From: Angustibacter sp049994355
Lineage (GTDB): Bacteria; Actinomycetota; Actinomycetes; Actinomycetales; Angustibacteraceae
Length of the DNA stretch: 64,000 nt
Assembly (NCBI RefSeq): GCF_049994355.1
Contig: NZ_CP188257.1
Coordinates: forward strand, 1,488,001-1,552,000
Direction of reading: 5' to 3'
The position numbers and the translations under genes are program-made. This document shows, in pieces, positions 15,636 through 23,264 of this stretch (position 1 is the first letter of the stretch; each line of letters begins with the position of its first letter). The notes below the pieces were generated by a model. That model ran no database searches, was not told the origin of the DNA, and saw only the letters and a list, made by a program, of their open reading frames with translations.

Positions 15636-16654
15636 GATGCCTCCGCGAGCGCGTGACGTCCGGCCCCGACGAGCCTGGGGACCACGGCGCCGATCTGGTC
15701 GAACCCCGGACCCACGGTCTGGCCCTGGGTGAAGCGGTAGTGGATCCCTTCCAGGATCACCGCGAGCTTGAAGTAGCCGAACGCGACGTACCACGGCAGC
15801 GCCGTGAGATCGAGGCCGGTGGTCGTGGCGTACCGGTGGGCCAGCTGGTCGCCGCTGGGAAACCCGTCGACGGCCGCCGGGGTGTCGTTGATCGGACCCA
15901 GCGCCGTCACGGACTTGTTGCCCCAGTACACAAGCAGCAGTCCGAGGTCGGTCAGCGGGTCGCCGAGGGTGGCCATCTCCCAGTCCAGCACGGCCGCCAC
16001 GTCCCACGTGCCCGGCCGGACCAGCAGGTTGTCCAGCCGGAAGTCACCGTGCACGACGGCCGCTCGCTGCGGCGCCGGCACGTCGGCCGCCAGGGCGTCG
16101 TGCAACGCGTCGATGCCGGCGACGTCCCGGCTGCGGCTCGCGGCCAGCTGCTTGCCCCAGCGGGCGACCTGGCGGGTCATGAAGCCCTCTGGGCGGCCGA
16201 AGTCGTGCAGCCCCACCGCGTCCGGCTCGACCGAGTGCAGTGCTGACAGCGTGTCCAGCATCCGGTCGGCCAGCGACCCGCGCTCGGCGGCGGGCACCGC
16301 CAACAGCTGTTCGCGGCTGCGCAGCACCTGCCCGTCCACCCGCTGCATGAGGTAGAACGGAGCGTCCAGCGGTGAGTCGGTCTCGCACAGCAGCACAGGA
16401 TCGGGAACCGGCACGGCGCCGCCGCGCAGGGCGCTGATCACCCGGAACTCGCGGCTCATGTCGTGCGCGGTGGCGAGCACGTGACCCAGCGGCGGGCGGC
16501 GCAGCACCCAGCGGTGGCTCCCGTCGTCCAGCGTGTACGTGAGGTTGGACCGACCGCCGGCGATCAACTCGGCCGACAGGTCGCCGGCGCGCAGTCCTGG
16601 GTGTCGGGCGTCGAGCCACCGGGTGAGCGCGATGACGTCCAGACCACGAGGCAC
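15632..16654 (-). CDS. Aminoglycoside-phosphotransferase-fold kinase, ACAD10/LvaA-like
   Basis: This 340-residue protein kinase-like enzyme has SNLTYTL near residue 36 (nucleotide-loop region) and the catalytic loop VVHGDFRLDNLLV near 200, with Asp as base. AVLDWEMATLGDPLTDLG supplies the metal-binding Asp. This family branch (FadE36/ACAD10-like APH) sits with acyl-CoA dehydrogenases rather than conferring resistance. In the levulinate pathway LvaA phosphorylates 4-hydroxyvaleryl-CoA. The GTG at 16654 is six bases after TACGGT on the minus strand, so the operon mRNA is probably leaderless. It overlaps the hydrolase start by 4 bp. Confidence 0.88.
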   Translation of the reverse strand: MPRGLDVIALTRWLDARHPGLRAGDLSAELIAGGRSNLTYTLDDGSHRWVLRRPPLGHVLATAHDMSREFRVISALRGGAVPVPDPVLLCETDSPLDAPFYLMQRVDGQVLRSREQLLAVPAAERGSLADRMLDTLSALHSVEPDAVGLHDFGRPEGFMTRQVARWGKQLAASRSRDVAGIDALHDALAADVPAPQRAAVVHGDFRLDNLLVRPGTWDVAAVLDWEMATLGDPLTDLGLLLVYWGNKSVTALGPINDTPAAVDGFPSGDQLAHRYATTTGLDLTALPWYVAFGYFKLAVILEGIHYRFTQGQTVGPGFDQIGAVVPRLVGAGRHALAEAS

Positions 16655-16660
16655 GCAGGC

Positions 16661-16666
16661 ACCGTA
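16661..16666 (-). promoter_or_regulatory. Leaderless promoter -10 for the APH/hydrolase/dehydrogenase operon
   Basis: TACGGT on the minus strand ends six bases before the GTG at 16654, with no ribosome-binding site between. Confidence 0.5.
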
Positions 16667-16701
16667 TCCCAGGCCCGGCAGGGCAGGGCAGGATGTCCGG
16701 C

Positions 16702-17160
16702 ATGGCTCGCTACCGCTGTGACTACCCGATGCGCTGGTCCGACATGGACGCCTACGGGCACGTGAACAACGTGCAGTACCTGCGTTTCTTCGAGGACGCG
16801 CGGATCGAGGCGTTCGCGGCGCACCGGGCGGGGGACGGCGACAAGAGCCTGCTGGACGCCGGCATCCTCGTGGTGCGGCACGAGATCGAGTACCTCAAGC
16901 CGCTGAAGTGGCGCCCCGAGCCGGTGCACATCGACCTGTGGATCACCGAACTCAAGGGCGCCCGGGTCGACGTCGGCTACGAGGTCTACGACGCGCACGA
17001 GGGCGAGGAGCGGGTCCGCTACGCGCTGGCCGAGTCCACGCTGGTCGTCTACGACCTGGTCAGCGAGCGGCCACGCCGGATCAGCGCCGCCGACATCGAA
17101 CGCCTGGACGGGCTGCGCGGGGATCCAGTTCCGTTCCGGATGCGTCGGTCCAGGGCGTGA
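16702..17160 (+). CDS. Hot-dog acyl-CoA thioesterase (4-hydroxybenzoyl-CoA thioesterase type)
   Basis: This protein of about 152 residues has a single hot-dog fold. The hallmark is RWSDMDAYGHVNNVQYLRFF, in which the Asp of the DxDxxGHVNN motif is catalytic. EIEYLKPLKW is a second family segment. The ATG at 16702 has AGGA eight bases upstream; another ATG at 16693 is also possible. It releases free acids from acyl-CoA in the cytosol. Its stop overlaps the next GTG by 4 bp, coupling it to the following unknown gene. It starts about 50 bases from the divergent APH operon. Confidence 0.88.
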   Translation: MARYRCDYPMRWSDMDAYGHVNNVQYLRFFEDARIEAFAAHRAGDGDKSLLDAGILVVRHEIEYLKPLKWRPEPVHIDLWITELKGARVDVGYEVYDAHEGEERVRYALAESTLVVYDLVSERPRRISAADIERLDGLRGDPVPFRMRRSRA

Positions 17161-17801
17161 GCGACCTCCTGCTCCCGGACGAGGACACCGCGGCGGATCT
17201 CGCCACCTACCTGGCTCGGGCTCGGCGGGTCGACCCGGACGGCGCCGCTCGGTTGGTCGCCGCCGGGGCGACGCTGGCGGTGTACGTCTCGCCGGTGCAC
17301 GGCGGCGGCGGACCCACCGTGATAGGGCTGCGCGTGCTCGCGCTCGCCGAACCCGCCACGGCCGACCGGACGGTGCCGATGGCCGCGCTGAGCGACCGGC
17401 TGGCCCGGCCGGTCGCCGCGTCCGGTCCGGTCCGGCTGGCGCTGCCGCCGATGGACGCCGCGGACGCCGGCTGGGCGGGGGTCGGCCCTCCGCGCTCGGG
17501 CTGGCAGGCGGTCGGCACGGTCGACGCGGCCGCGCTGGGTGACGCGGCGCGGGCCGGCATCGAGGAGATCGCGGCCGGCGCCGGCCAGGGCGCCGGGTCG
17601 GCGGTTGTCAGCCGCCTGCGCGCGCTGGTCTGGGGACGGGACATGGTGTCCGTGCCGGGGTTGGCGGCCGGCGCAGCGTTCGCCGTGGAGTCGTTGGGGT
17701 TCCTGGGTTCCGACGATCCCGTCACGCTGCACGCGGCCGGTCCGTGGCAGCGGCTGTCCAGTGTCCGCGGGCACGTCCTGGTGCGGCGCTCGATGCTGTA
17801 G
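17157..17801 (+). CDS. Conserved actinobacterial protein of unknown function
   Basis: I do not recognise a domain in this 214-residue protein. It has no signal peptide or membrane helix, is rich in Ala/Gly/Val, and contains a GGGG loop near residue 52. The coding call rests on third-position G/C bias and on the GTGA overlap (17157-17160) with the thioesterase gene, which fixes the start. The coupling suggests a role related to the thioesterase, but nothing in the sequence states what it is. Confidence 0.75.
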   Translation: MSDLLLPDEDTAADLATYLARARRVDPDGAARLVAAGATLAVYVSPVHGGGGPTVIGLRVLALAEPATADRTVPMAALSDRLARPVAASGPVRLALPPMDAADAGWAGVGPPRSGWQAVGTVDAAALGDAARAGIEEIAAGAGQGAGSAVVSRLRALVWGRDMVSVPGLAAGAAFAVESLGFLGSDDPVTLHAAGPWQRLSSVRGHVLVRRSML

Positions 17802-17808
17802 GACCGGC

Positions 17809-18813
17809 TCAGCCGAACGGTGGGCTCTGCGCGATGGTCAGCGGGTGTCCGTCCAGTCCGAGACCCACCTGGACGACGTAGCTGCCCCGGGCCCTCGGCA
17901 GCGGCACCCACAGGTACGCGACGGTGGAGTCGTTCTCGGTGCTCGACCTGACCAGCGCGCCCATCGTGGTGCCGAGCCAGCTCTTCGGCAGCGGGGTGTC
18001 GCCGCTCTCCTGCAGGACCGTCCAGGTCAGGGCAAGATCCTTGCCGCGCAAGCCGATCGTCTGCACGTTCGTGGTCACCAGCACGCCGAGGGTGTCGCCG
18101 CGGTGTCCGGACGCGCGCGCATTGCCCAGCAGGCCGATCACCCGGTCGGCCGCCACGTCGGCGGCGACCGGCTGGCCCGCGCTGTCCACCTGCGTCGTCG
18201 TCGCGGCCAACCCGACCGCGTTCTTGAGGATCAAGGGCTTGCAGTCGTCCTGGGCGCAGGTCAAGCCGTCGCGAACGCCGGCGCTCACCAGGCTCTGCTG
18301 GCCCGCGGTCAGCATGCTGAGCAGCGGTTCGCCCTGCAGCCGGGCGGTCGCCGACCCGGTGGCCGTCGCGTCCGTCGTCGCGCGGGTCGTGGGGCTGGTC
18401 GTCGGGCTTGTGCTGGCGCTGGCCGTGGGGCTGGTCGTGGGGCTGGCCGTGGTGGTGACGGTCAGCCGCGAGCGCTGATCCTGCTGCAGCGTGGTCAGCC
18501 CGGTCGGCCGAGCGGTGCGGACGAACGCGGCCAGCTGGGCGCCGACCGCGCCCGGTCGCGGCGCCGAGTTCGCGGTGCTGCGGGAGACCGGTTGCGGGAT
18601 GAGCGCCGGTGCCCGGGTGAGGTACTCGCTCAACGGCATCCGGACGACGCTGAGCACCACCAGGTGCGCCTCGTCCTGCGGGTCCGGGTCGGGCCACAGC
18701 GAGACGATGGCCGTGACGGCGGCCGCGACGGCGCCCGCGCCGAGCACGAGCTGCATCGGGCGGGACCACCAGCCCGCCTGCTTCCCCGCGCGCTCGTCGT
18801 CGGCACTGGCCAT
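17809..18813 (-). CDS. Single-pass membrane protein with Thr/Ser/Pro linker, unknown function
   Basis: This 334-residue protein has a short cytosolic N-terminus and one membrane helix at about residues 17-38 (MQLVLGAGAVAAAVTAIVSL). A low-complexity linker follows at about 115-155, built from TTSPT/ASTSPT units, then a globular outer domain with two cysteines in TCAQDDCKPL. The linker DNA is internally repetitive (18350-18470). The ATG at 18813 follows GGGAAGTGGG; a longer frame to 19035 covers an unrelated gene. Domain order suggests an extracytoplasmic sensor or binding module, but I recognise no family. It is convergent with the preceding gene, 7 bp away. Confidence 0.7.
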   Translation of the reverse strand: MASADDERAGKQAGWWSRPMQLVLGAGAVAAAVTAIVSLWPDPDPQDEAHLVVLSVVRMPLSEYLTRAPALIPQPVSRSTANSAPRPGAVGAQLAAFVRTARPTGLTTLQQDQRSRLTVTTTASPTTSPTASASTSPTTSPTTRATTDATATGSATARLQGEPLLSMLTAGQQSLVSAGVRDGLTCAQDDCKPLILKNAVGLAATTTQVDSAGQPVAADVAADRVIGLLGNARASGHRGDTLGVLVTTNVQTIGLRGKDLALTWTVLQESGDTPLPKSWLGTTMGALVRSSTENDSTVAYLWVPLPRARGSYVVQVGLGLDGHPLTIAQSPPFG

Positions 18814-18994
18814 CTCAACCCACTTCCCGCCGCCCACAGTCCTCCGCACCCGGGCCGGCAGGCAAGCCCCGCGCGCGGGTGCCTGCCGTGCACGCTCGCC
18901 GGATCGCCTGCCCGGTGTGCGGGCTCGTCGCAGGAACAGAGCCGCCGCGGCCGGCGAAAGTACATGATCTTGGTGTTCGGCGACGGCCCGACGC

Positions 18995-19282
18995 TCAGAC
19001 GTCGATGGTGAGCCGGACCGAGACCACGTCACCAAGGGCGAGGCCCTCGGCGGTCCGGACCCGGTCCTTCAGCGGCACCACGTACCGACCGTCCTTGGGC
19101 CACAACGAGGTCGTCCAGTCGGTGGCACCGATCCGCACGGCCACTGGGATCATGCCCCAGCCGTAGCTGACCAGCGCCGAGGCGGCCTCCAGCTCGGCGC
19201 ACTCCTCGTCAGGCACGCTGACGAAGTGGTAGGGGGCCGGCCCCCTCCAGTGCCAGATCTCGCCGCTGAACTCCAGGTCCAC
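18995..19282 (-). CDS. DUF1905 domain protein
   Basis: This 95-residue protein matches the DUF1905 family: FSGEIWHWRGPAPYHFVSVP at the N-terminus, GWGMIPVAVRIGATDW in the middle and VSVRLTIDV at the end. Family length is about 80-100 residues, so it is complete. The GTG at 19282 is supported by TATCCT ending six bases upstream on the minus strand, a leaderless layout. Function is unknown; these small beta-barrel proteins often sit alone. Much longer open frames on the same strand are antisense to the lipase gene. Confidence 0.85.
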   Translation of the reverse strand: MDLEFSGEIWHWRGPAPYHFVSVPDEECAELEAASALVSYGWGMIPVAVRIGATDWTTSLWPKDGRYVVPLKDRVRTAEGLALGDVVSVRLTIDV

Positions 19283-19288
19283 CGGGTC

Positions 19289-19294
19289 AGGATA
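19289..19294 (-). promoter_or_regulatory. Leaderless promoter -10 for the DUF1905 gene
   Basis: TATCCT on the minus strand lies six bases before the GTG at 19282, with no Shine-Dalgarno sequence. Confidence 0.5.
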
Positions 19295-19304
19295 GGGCTC
19301 GACG

Positions 19305-19310
19305 TACGCT
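19305..19310 (+). promoter_or_regulatory. Leaderless promoter -10 ahead of a 14-codon leader ORF
   Basis: TACGCT ends six bases before the GTG at 19317, which opens the leader ORF upstream of the lipase gene. Confidence 0.4.
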
Positions 19311-19316
19311 GCGGAA

Positions 19317-19361
19317 GTGGCGCAACGGGACCCGGGGCAGGCGTTCGAGGACGTTCCGTGA
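19317..19361 (+). CDS. Possible leaderless 14-residue leader peptide, coupled to the lipase gene
   Basis: A GTG six bases after TACGCT opens a frame reading MAQRDPGQAFEDVP and then TGA. That stop overlaps the lipase start codon (GTGA at 19358-19361). The arrangement would deliver a ribosome to the lipase start by termination-reinitiation. It is too short for coding statistics; the support is purely positional. Confidence 0.35.
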   Translation: MAQRDPGQAFEDVP

Positions 19362-20161
19362 GTCCGGCACGTCGGCGGGCGTTGGTCGCGCTCGGTGCCG
19401 CGCTCGTCCTGGTCGTCGGGGTCGTCGTCGGGGCCGGGTTGCGTGCCCGCGAGTCGACGTCCGACGCGGTGTCGCAGAGCCGCCCGGGCGCAGTGCTCCT
19501 GGTCCCCGGGTACGGCGGGAGCACGTCGTCGCTGCAGACGCTGGCGGACGCGCTCACCGCGTCCGGTCGCCGCACGGTCGTCGTCCAGCTGCCGGGGGAC
19601 GGCACCGGCGACCTGCGCGCCCAGGCGGCCGCCGTCAAGGCAGCGGCCGACGGGGCGATCGTGGCCGGCGCGCCCAGCGTCGACGTCGTCGGGTACTCGG
19701 CCGGCGGTGTGGTGGCGCGGATCTGGGCCGCTGACCTGGGCGGGGCGGCGCAGGCCCGGCGGATCGTCACGCTCGGGTCGCCGCACCACGGTACCGAGCT
19801 GGCGGGGCTGGGCTCGGCCCTGGCGCCCGGGGCGTGCCCGCTCGCCTGCCGGCAGCTCGTGCCGGGCAGCGACGTGCTGACCGGCCTGCCCGAGACGCCG
19901 TCCGGGCCGGTCTGGACCAGCCTGTGGACGACCCAGGACCAGACCGTCGTCCCGCCGGACTCGGCCCGCCTCGAGGGCGCGCTGGACATCGAGGTCCAGA
20001 GCATCTGCCCCGACGCCTCGGTGCAGCACGGCCAGCTGCCCCGCGACCCGCTGGTCATCGGCCTGGTCGAGCAGGCCCTCGACGTGGCGCCGATGACCCA
20101 GGCCCCGGCGCCGTCGCGGTGCGCCGCGCTCCGCGCGAGGGGTGGCGCGGGCTCGACCTGA
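19358..20161 (+). CDS. Exported alpha/beta-hydrolase lipase/esterase
   Basis: This 267-residue protein has an N-terminal hydrophobic segment (ALVALGAALVLVVGVVVGAG, residues 8-27), a signal peptide or anchor. The lipase fold follows: LLVPGYGGS forms the oxyanion hole, S114 in VGYSAGG is the nucleophile, and SPHHGTELAG is typical of lipase class 2/EstA-like enzymes. The catalytic His is probably in SVQHGQLPRDP. Four cysteines (two in PGACPLACRQL, one in SICPDAS, one near the end) may form disulphides outside the cell. The GTG at 19358 is used because GAGGA lies upstream. Substrate unknown. Confidence 0.85.
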   Translation: MSPARRRALVALGAALVLVVGVVVGAGLRARESTSDAVSQSRPGAVLLVPGYGGSTSSLQTLADALTASGRRTVVVQLPGDGTGDLRAQAAAVKAAADGAIVAGAPSVDVVGYSAGGVVARIWAADLGGAAQARRIVTLGSPHHGTELAGLGSALAPGACPLACRQLVPGSDVLTGLPETPSGPVWTSLWTTQDQTVVPPDSARLEGALDIEVQSICPDASVQHGQLPRDPLVIGLVEQALDVAPMTQAPAPSRCAALRARGGAGST

Positions 20162-20169
20162 GCGGACCG

Positions 20170-20982
20170 TCAGCTCGTGATGTCGCGGGTGGCGAAGTTG
20201 GCCCACGCGGCGCCAAGCAGGACGACGACGTACGCGGTCTGCACCAGGACGCCGCGCTCGACGTCGTGCCAGAGCACCGGATCGCGGAACAGGTCCACCC
20301 AGGCGAGCCAGTACCGGGTCGGCAGGTAGTCCCGGACACCGCCGGCGGCGTCCAGCGCGACCAGCACACTGCTGGCCACGAGCGCCGCGAGTCCGCCGAG
20401 CGCTGCGGCCAGCGGTGAGTCGGTGAGCGTCGACAGCAGCAGGGACACGGCCGCCACCCCGACCATCGACCAGCCGATGTAGAGCACCATCAGCGCGGTG
20501 CGCCAGGCCAGCGCGCTGGTGGTCAGGGTGGTGCCGGACAGCGTCGTGGTGGTGGCCGAGCTCGAGGTGCCGAGCAGGCTGACCCCGGCGACGTAGCCGG
20601 TCACCGCGACTGCGAGCACGCTGACGAGGGTGAACACCAGGATCGAGACCAGCTTGGCCACCAGCAGGCGCGTCCGTCCGACCGGCCGGACGAGCAGGTA
20701 GCGCAGGGTCCCCGCGGTCGCTTCGCCGGCGACCGCCTCACCGGCAACCACGGCGACTGCGATGGGCAGGAAGAAGGGCAGCACGATGCCGAGGGCAGCC
20801 GCCGGGTAGAGCGCACCGTTGCCGAGCACCGCCGACAGGAACGTCGGCCCCTGGCCGGGTCGCGGGCCGATCTTGGTCAGCGCGAGGAACACCGCCACGA
20901 TCGCCGGCAGCAGGCAGAGCATCGCGATCGTCGTCCAGGTGCGGGGCCGGGCCAGCTGACGGCGCAGCTCCATCACGATCAC
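20170..20982 (-). CDS. ABC-2 type transporter permease
   Basis: This 270-residue membrane protein has about six predicted helices: near residues 18-35, 58-82, 110-132, 155-185, 192-212 and 245-260. EATAGTLRYLLVRPVGRTRLL is the cytosolic coupling segment typical of ABC-2 permeases. The GTG at 20982 overlaps the ATPase stop by 4 bp. With the upstream ATPase it makes an exporter; a LolA/RseB-like exported protein heads the operon. The substrate is unknown; lipids or peptides are usual for this class. Confidence 0.88.
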   Translation of the reverse strand: MIVMELRRQLARPRTWTTIAMLCLLPAIVAVFLALTKIGPRPGQGPTFLSAVLGNGALYPAAALGIVLPFFLPIAVAVVAGEAVAGEATAGTLRYLLVRPVGRTRLLVAKLVSILVFTLVSVLAVAVTGYVAGVSLLGTSSSATTTTLSGTTLTTSALAWRTALMVLYIGWSMVGVAAVSLLLSTLTDSPLAAALGGLAALVASSVLVALDAAGGVRDYLPTRYWLAWVDLFRDPVLWHDVERGVLVQTAYVVVLLGAAWANFATRDITS

Positions 20983-21908
20983 GAGGTCAGCTCCAGCACC
21001 GTCTGCTCGAGGGTGCGCCGCTCCGGCGCCGCCTCGAGCACGCCGATGCCGTCCCGGACCAGCCGGGCGGTCACCTCGGCCACCGTCGTCCCCTCGAGCA
21101 CCAGCCGCCCGTTCGAGTCGCCGGCGACCTGCGCGCCGAGCAGCCGGCGCGCGGCCGCGGTGTCGTCCACCCGGACGAGGGTCCGCCCGGTGGGGCCGCG
21201 CAGCGCGTCCAGGTCGTCCTGGGCGACGAGCCGACCGCGGTGCAGCACCCCGACCCGCGTGCAGGTCCGCTCGACCTCGGCGAGCAGGTGGCTGGACAGG
21301 AAGATGGTGGTGCCGGCCTCGTTGAGCGAGACCAGCAGCTCGCGCACCTCATAGATACCCTGCGGGTCCAGCCCGTTCGTCGGCTCGTCCAGCACCAGCA
21401 GGCGCGGCGATCGCACCAGGGCCTGCGCCAGCCCTAGGCGTTGTCGCATGCCGAGGGAGTAGGTGCGGACCGGACGGCGTCCGATGTCCGCGAGTCCGAC
21501 CCGCTCGAGGGCCTCGTCGACCCGACGACGGCGGGTCCGGCGCGAGCCCGTGCCGGGGGCGGCCGGTGCGTCGCCGGGGCCGGTGGGGCCGGCCGAGTCG
21601 AGCAGCCGCAGGTTGGCCCGACCCGACAGGTAGGGGTAGGCGGCCGGACCCTCCACCAGCGCGCCCACCTCGCCGAGCACCTCGCGGGCCTGCCGAGGAA
21701 CGGAGTGCCCGAGCAGCTCGACCTCGCCGCTGGTGGCGAAGACCAGCCCGAGCAGGATGCGCACCGTCGTGGTCTTGCCCGAGCCGTTTGGTCCGAGGAA
21801 GCCGTAGCGCTCGCCCTGGTGCACCGTGAGGCTCACCGAGTCCACGGCCGTGATCCGGCCGAACCGCTTGGTCAGGTTCCGGGTCGTGATGATCGGTTCG
21901 CCGGTCAC
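20979..21908 (-). CDS. ABC transporter ATP-binding protein
   Basis: This 309-residue ATPase has Walker A GPNGSGKTT near residue 40, signature YSLGMRQRLGLAQALV, Walker B LLVLDEPTNGLDPQG and the H-loop LSSHLLAEV. An insertion near residues 115-135 (Pro/Gly/Arg-rich) is unusual between the Q-loop and the signature. The C-terminal 80 residues form a regulatory extension common in DrrA/BcrA-type exporters. The GTG at 21908 overlaps the upstream gene's stop by 4 bp. It energises the permease encoded downstream. Confidence 0.92.
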   Translation of the reverse strand: MTGEPIITTRNLTKRFGRITAVDSVSLTVHQGERYGFLGPNGSGKTTTVRILLGLVFATSGEVELLGHSVPRQAREVLGEVGALVEGPAAYPYLSGRANLRLLDSAGPTGPGDAPAAPGTGSRRTRRRRVDEALERVGLADIGRRPVRTYSLGMRQRLGLAQALVRSPRLLVLDEPTNGLDPQGIYEVRELLVSLNEAGTTIFLSSHLLAEVERTCTRVGVLHRGRLVAQDDLDALRGPTGRTLVRVDDTAAARRLLGAQVAGDSNGRLVLEGTTVAEVTARLVRDGIGVLEAAPERRTLEQTVLELTS

Positions 21909-23080
21909 TGCAGGCGCCGCGGGGGAGGGGAGGCCAGCAGCTCCTGCGCGGCGGACCGGAGCAGGTCGGGACCGACCAGCCCGGCGATCAGGTACCCGTG
22001 CCGGAAGTCGTCGCCCTGGGCCACCACGACATCCAGCAGGCTGGTGCTCACCTCGGCAACCGTCCCGCCCGGCACCTGGGAGGTGGGGCTGCCGGCGGAC
22101 GTGGCGTTCGCGATCACGTCTCGAACGGTCCGGCCGGGCAGTGGCAGGAGGGCGAACCGCACCAGCCCAGTGCCGTACGAGGCGGTGCCTTGCAGCAGCG
22201 AGCGGGTGGCCGGCAGGCCGGCCAGCGTGTCGGGCAGCAGCCAGGGGGCGCGCTGGTCGATGGTCGCGGCGAGGTCCGGGGCGGTGCGCACGTCGTGCTT
22301 GGCGCCGAGTGCGAGCGGGGGCGTGACGTCCCGGGCGTGCTGGGCACCCAGCCGGACGTCGTCCAGTTCCGTGTCGAGTGCGAGCGCCCCGCGGCGGTCG
22401 ACGACCTGCACCCGCAGCGGCAGGGCGCTGGCCCGGTCCACCCACACGTCGGCCTGCCCGATGGTGCTGACCTGGTCGGCGGGTTCGATCCGGACGCCGT
22501 CCGCGAGCCGCCCCGCCACCCGGCTGCCGCCCAGCCCGGTGACCCGGTCGGCCCTCCCGACGGCGGAAAGCAGGCGGTGTGCGACGGCCGGCGCGGTCAG
22601 ATCGTCCGGGCGGGGCAGTCGAGCGCCGGGTTCGCCGACGGTGGTCGCGAGCTCGTGCCGCTCGTAGTCCCAGCTCACGACGCCGTCGTACGTGCCGTAG
22701 GTGTCCTGCTCACCGGTCGGGCTGAGCACCTGCACGCGCCACCGTTCGGGGCTGTCCCACCAGACCCTCGCGCGGGTTGTGCCGCCGAGGAGGTCGGCGA
22801 CGTCGCCCAGGCCGGGGATGTCCGGCAGCCCCAGGGTGCCGCGGCTTTGGCTGGATGCGCTGTAGGGCACGTCGACCGCGAGCGCGCGCCGGACGAGCTC
22901 CTGCGGCCCCTGCCCGGCGGTGCCGTTCGGACCGGACAGCAGGTCCACCGCGCGCGGGCCGGACGTCGCGAGCAGCGACGTCAGCACGGCGCAGGCGCCG
23001 ACGGCGGCCCAGCGCCGCCGGGCACTGCCGCTGACGACGGACATCACCGAGTAGACGAACGGGGAGGGCAGATGGTTCAC
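21905..23080 (-). CDS. Exported LolA/RseB-like (MucB-type) protein
   Basis: This 391-residue protein has a signal or anchor helix at about residues 22-42 (RRWAAVGACAVLTSLLATSG). A beta-rich domain follows in which RARVWWDSPERWRVQVLSPTGEQDTY and WVDRASALPLRVQVVDRRG resemble MucB/RseB and LolA folds, a half-barrel that binds lipids or acylated ligands. It overlaps the ABC ATPase gene by 4 bp and heads the operon, so it may present a lipophilic substrate to the exporter. The GTG at 23080 is the longest plausible start; an internal ATG near codon 13 is possible because neither has a strong ribosome-binding site. Confidence 0.72.
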   Translation of the reverse strand: MNHLPSPFVYSVMSVVSGSARRRWAAVGACAVLTSLLATSGPRAVDLLSGPNGTAGQGPQELVRRALAVDVPYSASSQSRGTLGLPDIPGLGDVADLLGGTTRARVWWDSPERWRVQVLSPTGEQDTYGTYDGVVSWDYERHELATTVGEPGARLPRPDDLTAPAVAHRLLSAVGRADRVTGLGGSRVAGRLADGVRIEPADQVSTIGQADVWVDRASALPLRVQVVDRRGALALDTELDDVRLGAQHARDVTPPLALGAKHDVRTAPDLAATIDQRAPWLLPDTLAGLPATRSLLQGTASYGTGLVRFALLPLPGRTVRDVIANATSAGSPTSQVPGGTVAEVSTSLLDVVVAQGDDFRHGYLIAGLVGPDLLRSAAQELLASPPPRRLQ

Positions 23081-23085
23081 ATGGT

Positions 23086-23112
23086 GGAACCTGAGGATCC
23101 GGTCCCTACGAT
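23086..23112 (+). promoter_or_regulatory. Candidate ECF-type promoter of the sigma/zinc-finger fusion gene
   Basis: GGAACC (23086-23091) and CGAT (23109-23112) are separated by 17 bases, the common ECF layout. TACGAT (23107-23112) could alternatively be a housekeeping -10. The element would drive the leader ORF at 23136 and could be autoregulatory. Confidence 0.4.
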
Positions 23113-23135
23113 CAAGGTCGACAGGGGAGGGTCAC

Positions 23136-23264
23136 ATGAGGTACTTGGTCGTCGTCCCCGACGGACCGTTCGCCGAGTCCAAGGATCGTGAGCTACTCGG
23201 AGCTGGTCGTGCGGCGTCCGGTGCTGGACGGGCCGCTGGACGGGTGCGCCGAGGAGAGTCGTGA
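23136..23264 (+). CDS. Possible 42-residue leader ORF coupled to the sigma factor gene
   Basis: The ATG at 23136 follows AGGGGAGGG at an ideal distance, the strongest ribosome-binding site in this region. The frame reads MRYLVVVPDGPFAESKDREL and continues to a Gly/Ala/Arg-rich end. Its TGA overlaps the sigma factor GTG (GTGA at 23261-23264). The peptide has no recognisable domain. It may be a true small gene or a leader that couples sigma translation to upstream initiation. The sigma gene also has its own GAGGAG. Confidence 0.45.
   Translation: MRYLVVVPDGPFAESKDRELLGAGRAASGAGRAAGRVRRGES

Noticed and set aside
15632..16654. Aminoglycoside resistance gene
   Set aside because: The APH fold is present, but the branch and its operon with an acyl-CoA dehydrogenase point to acyl metabolism rather than drug modification.
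18350..18470. Repeat element or minisatellite in non-coding DNA
   Set aside because: The repetition encodes the Thr/Ser/Pro linker of the minus-strand membrane protein and stays in frame.
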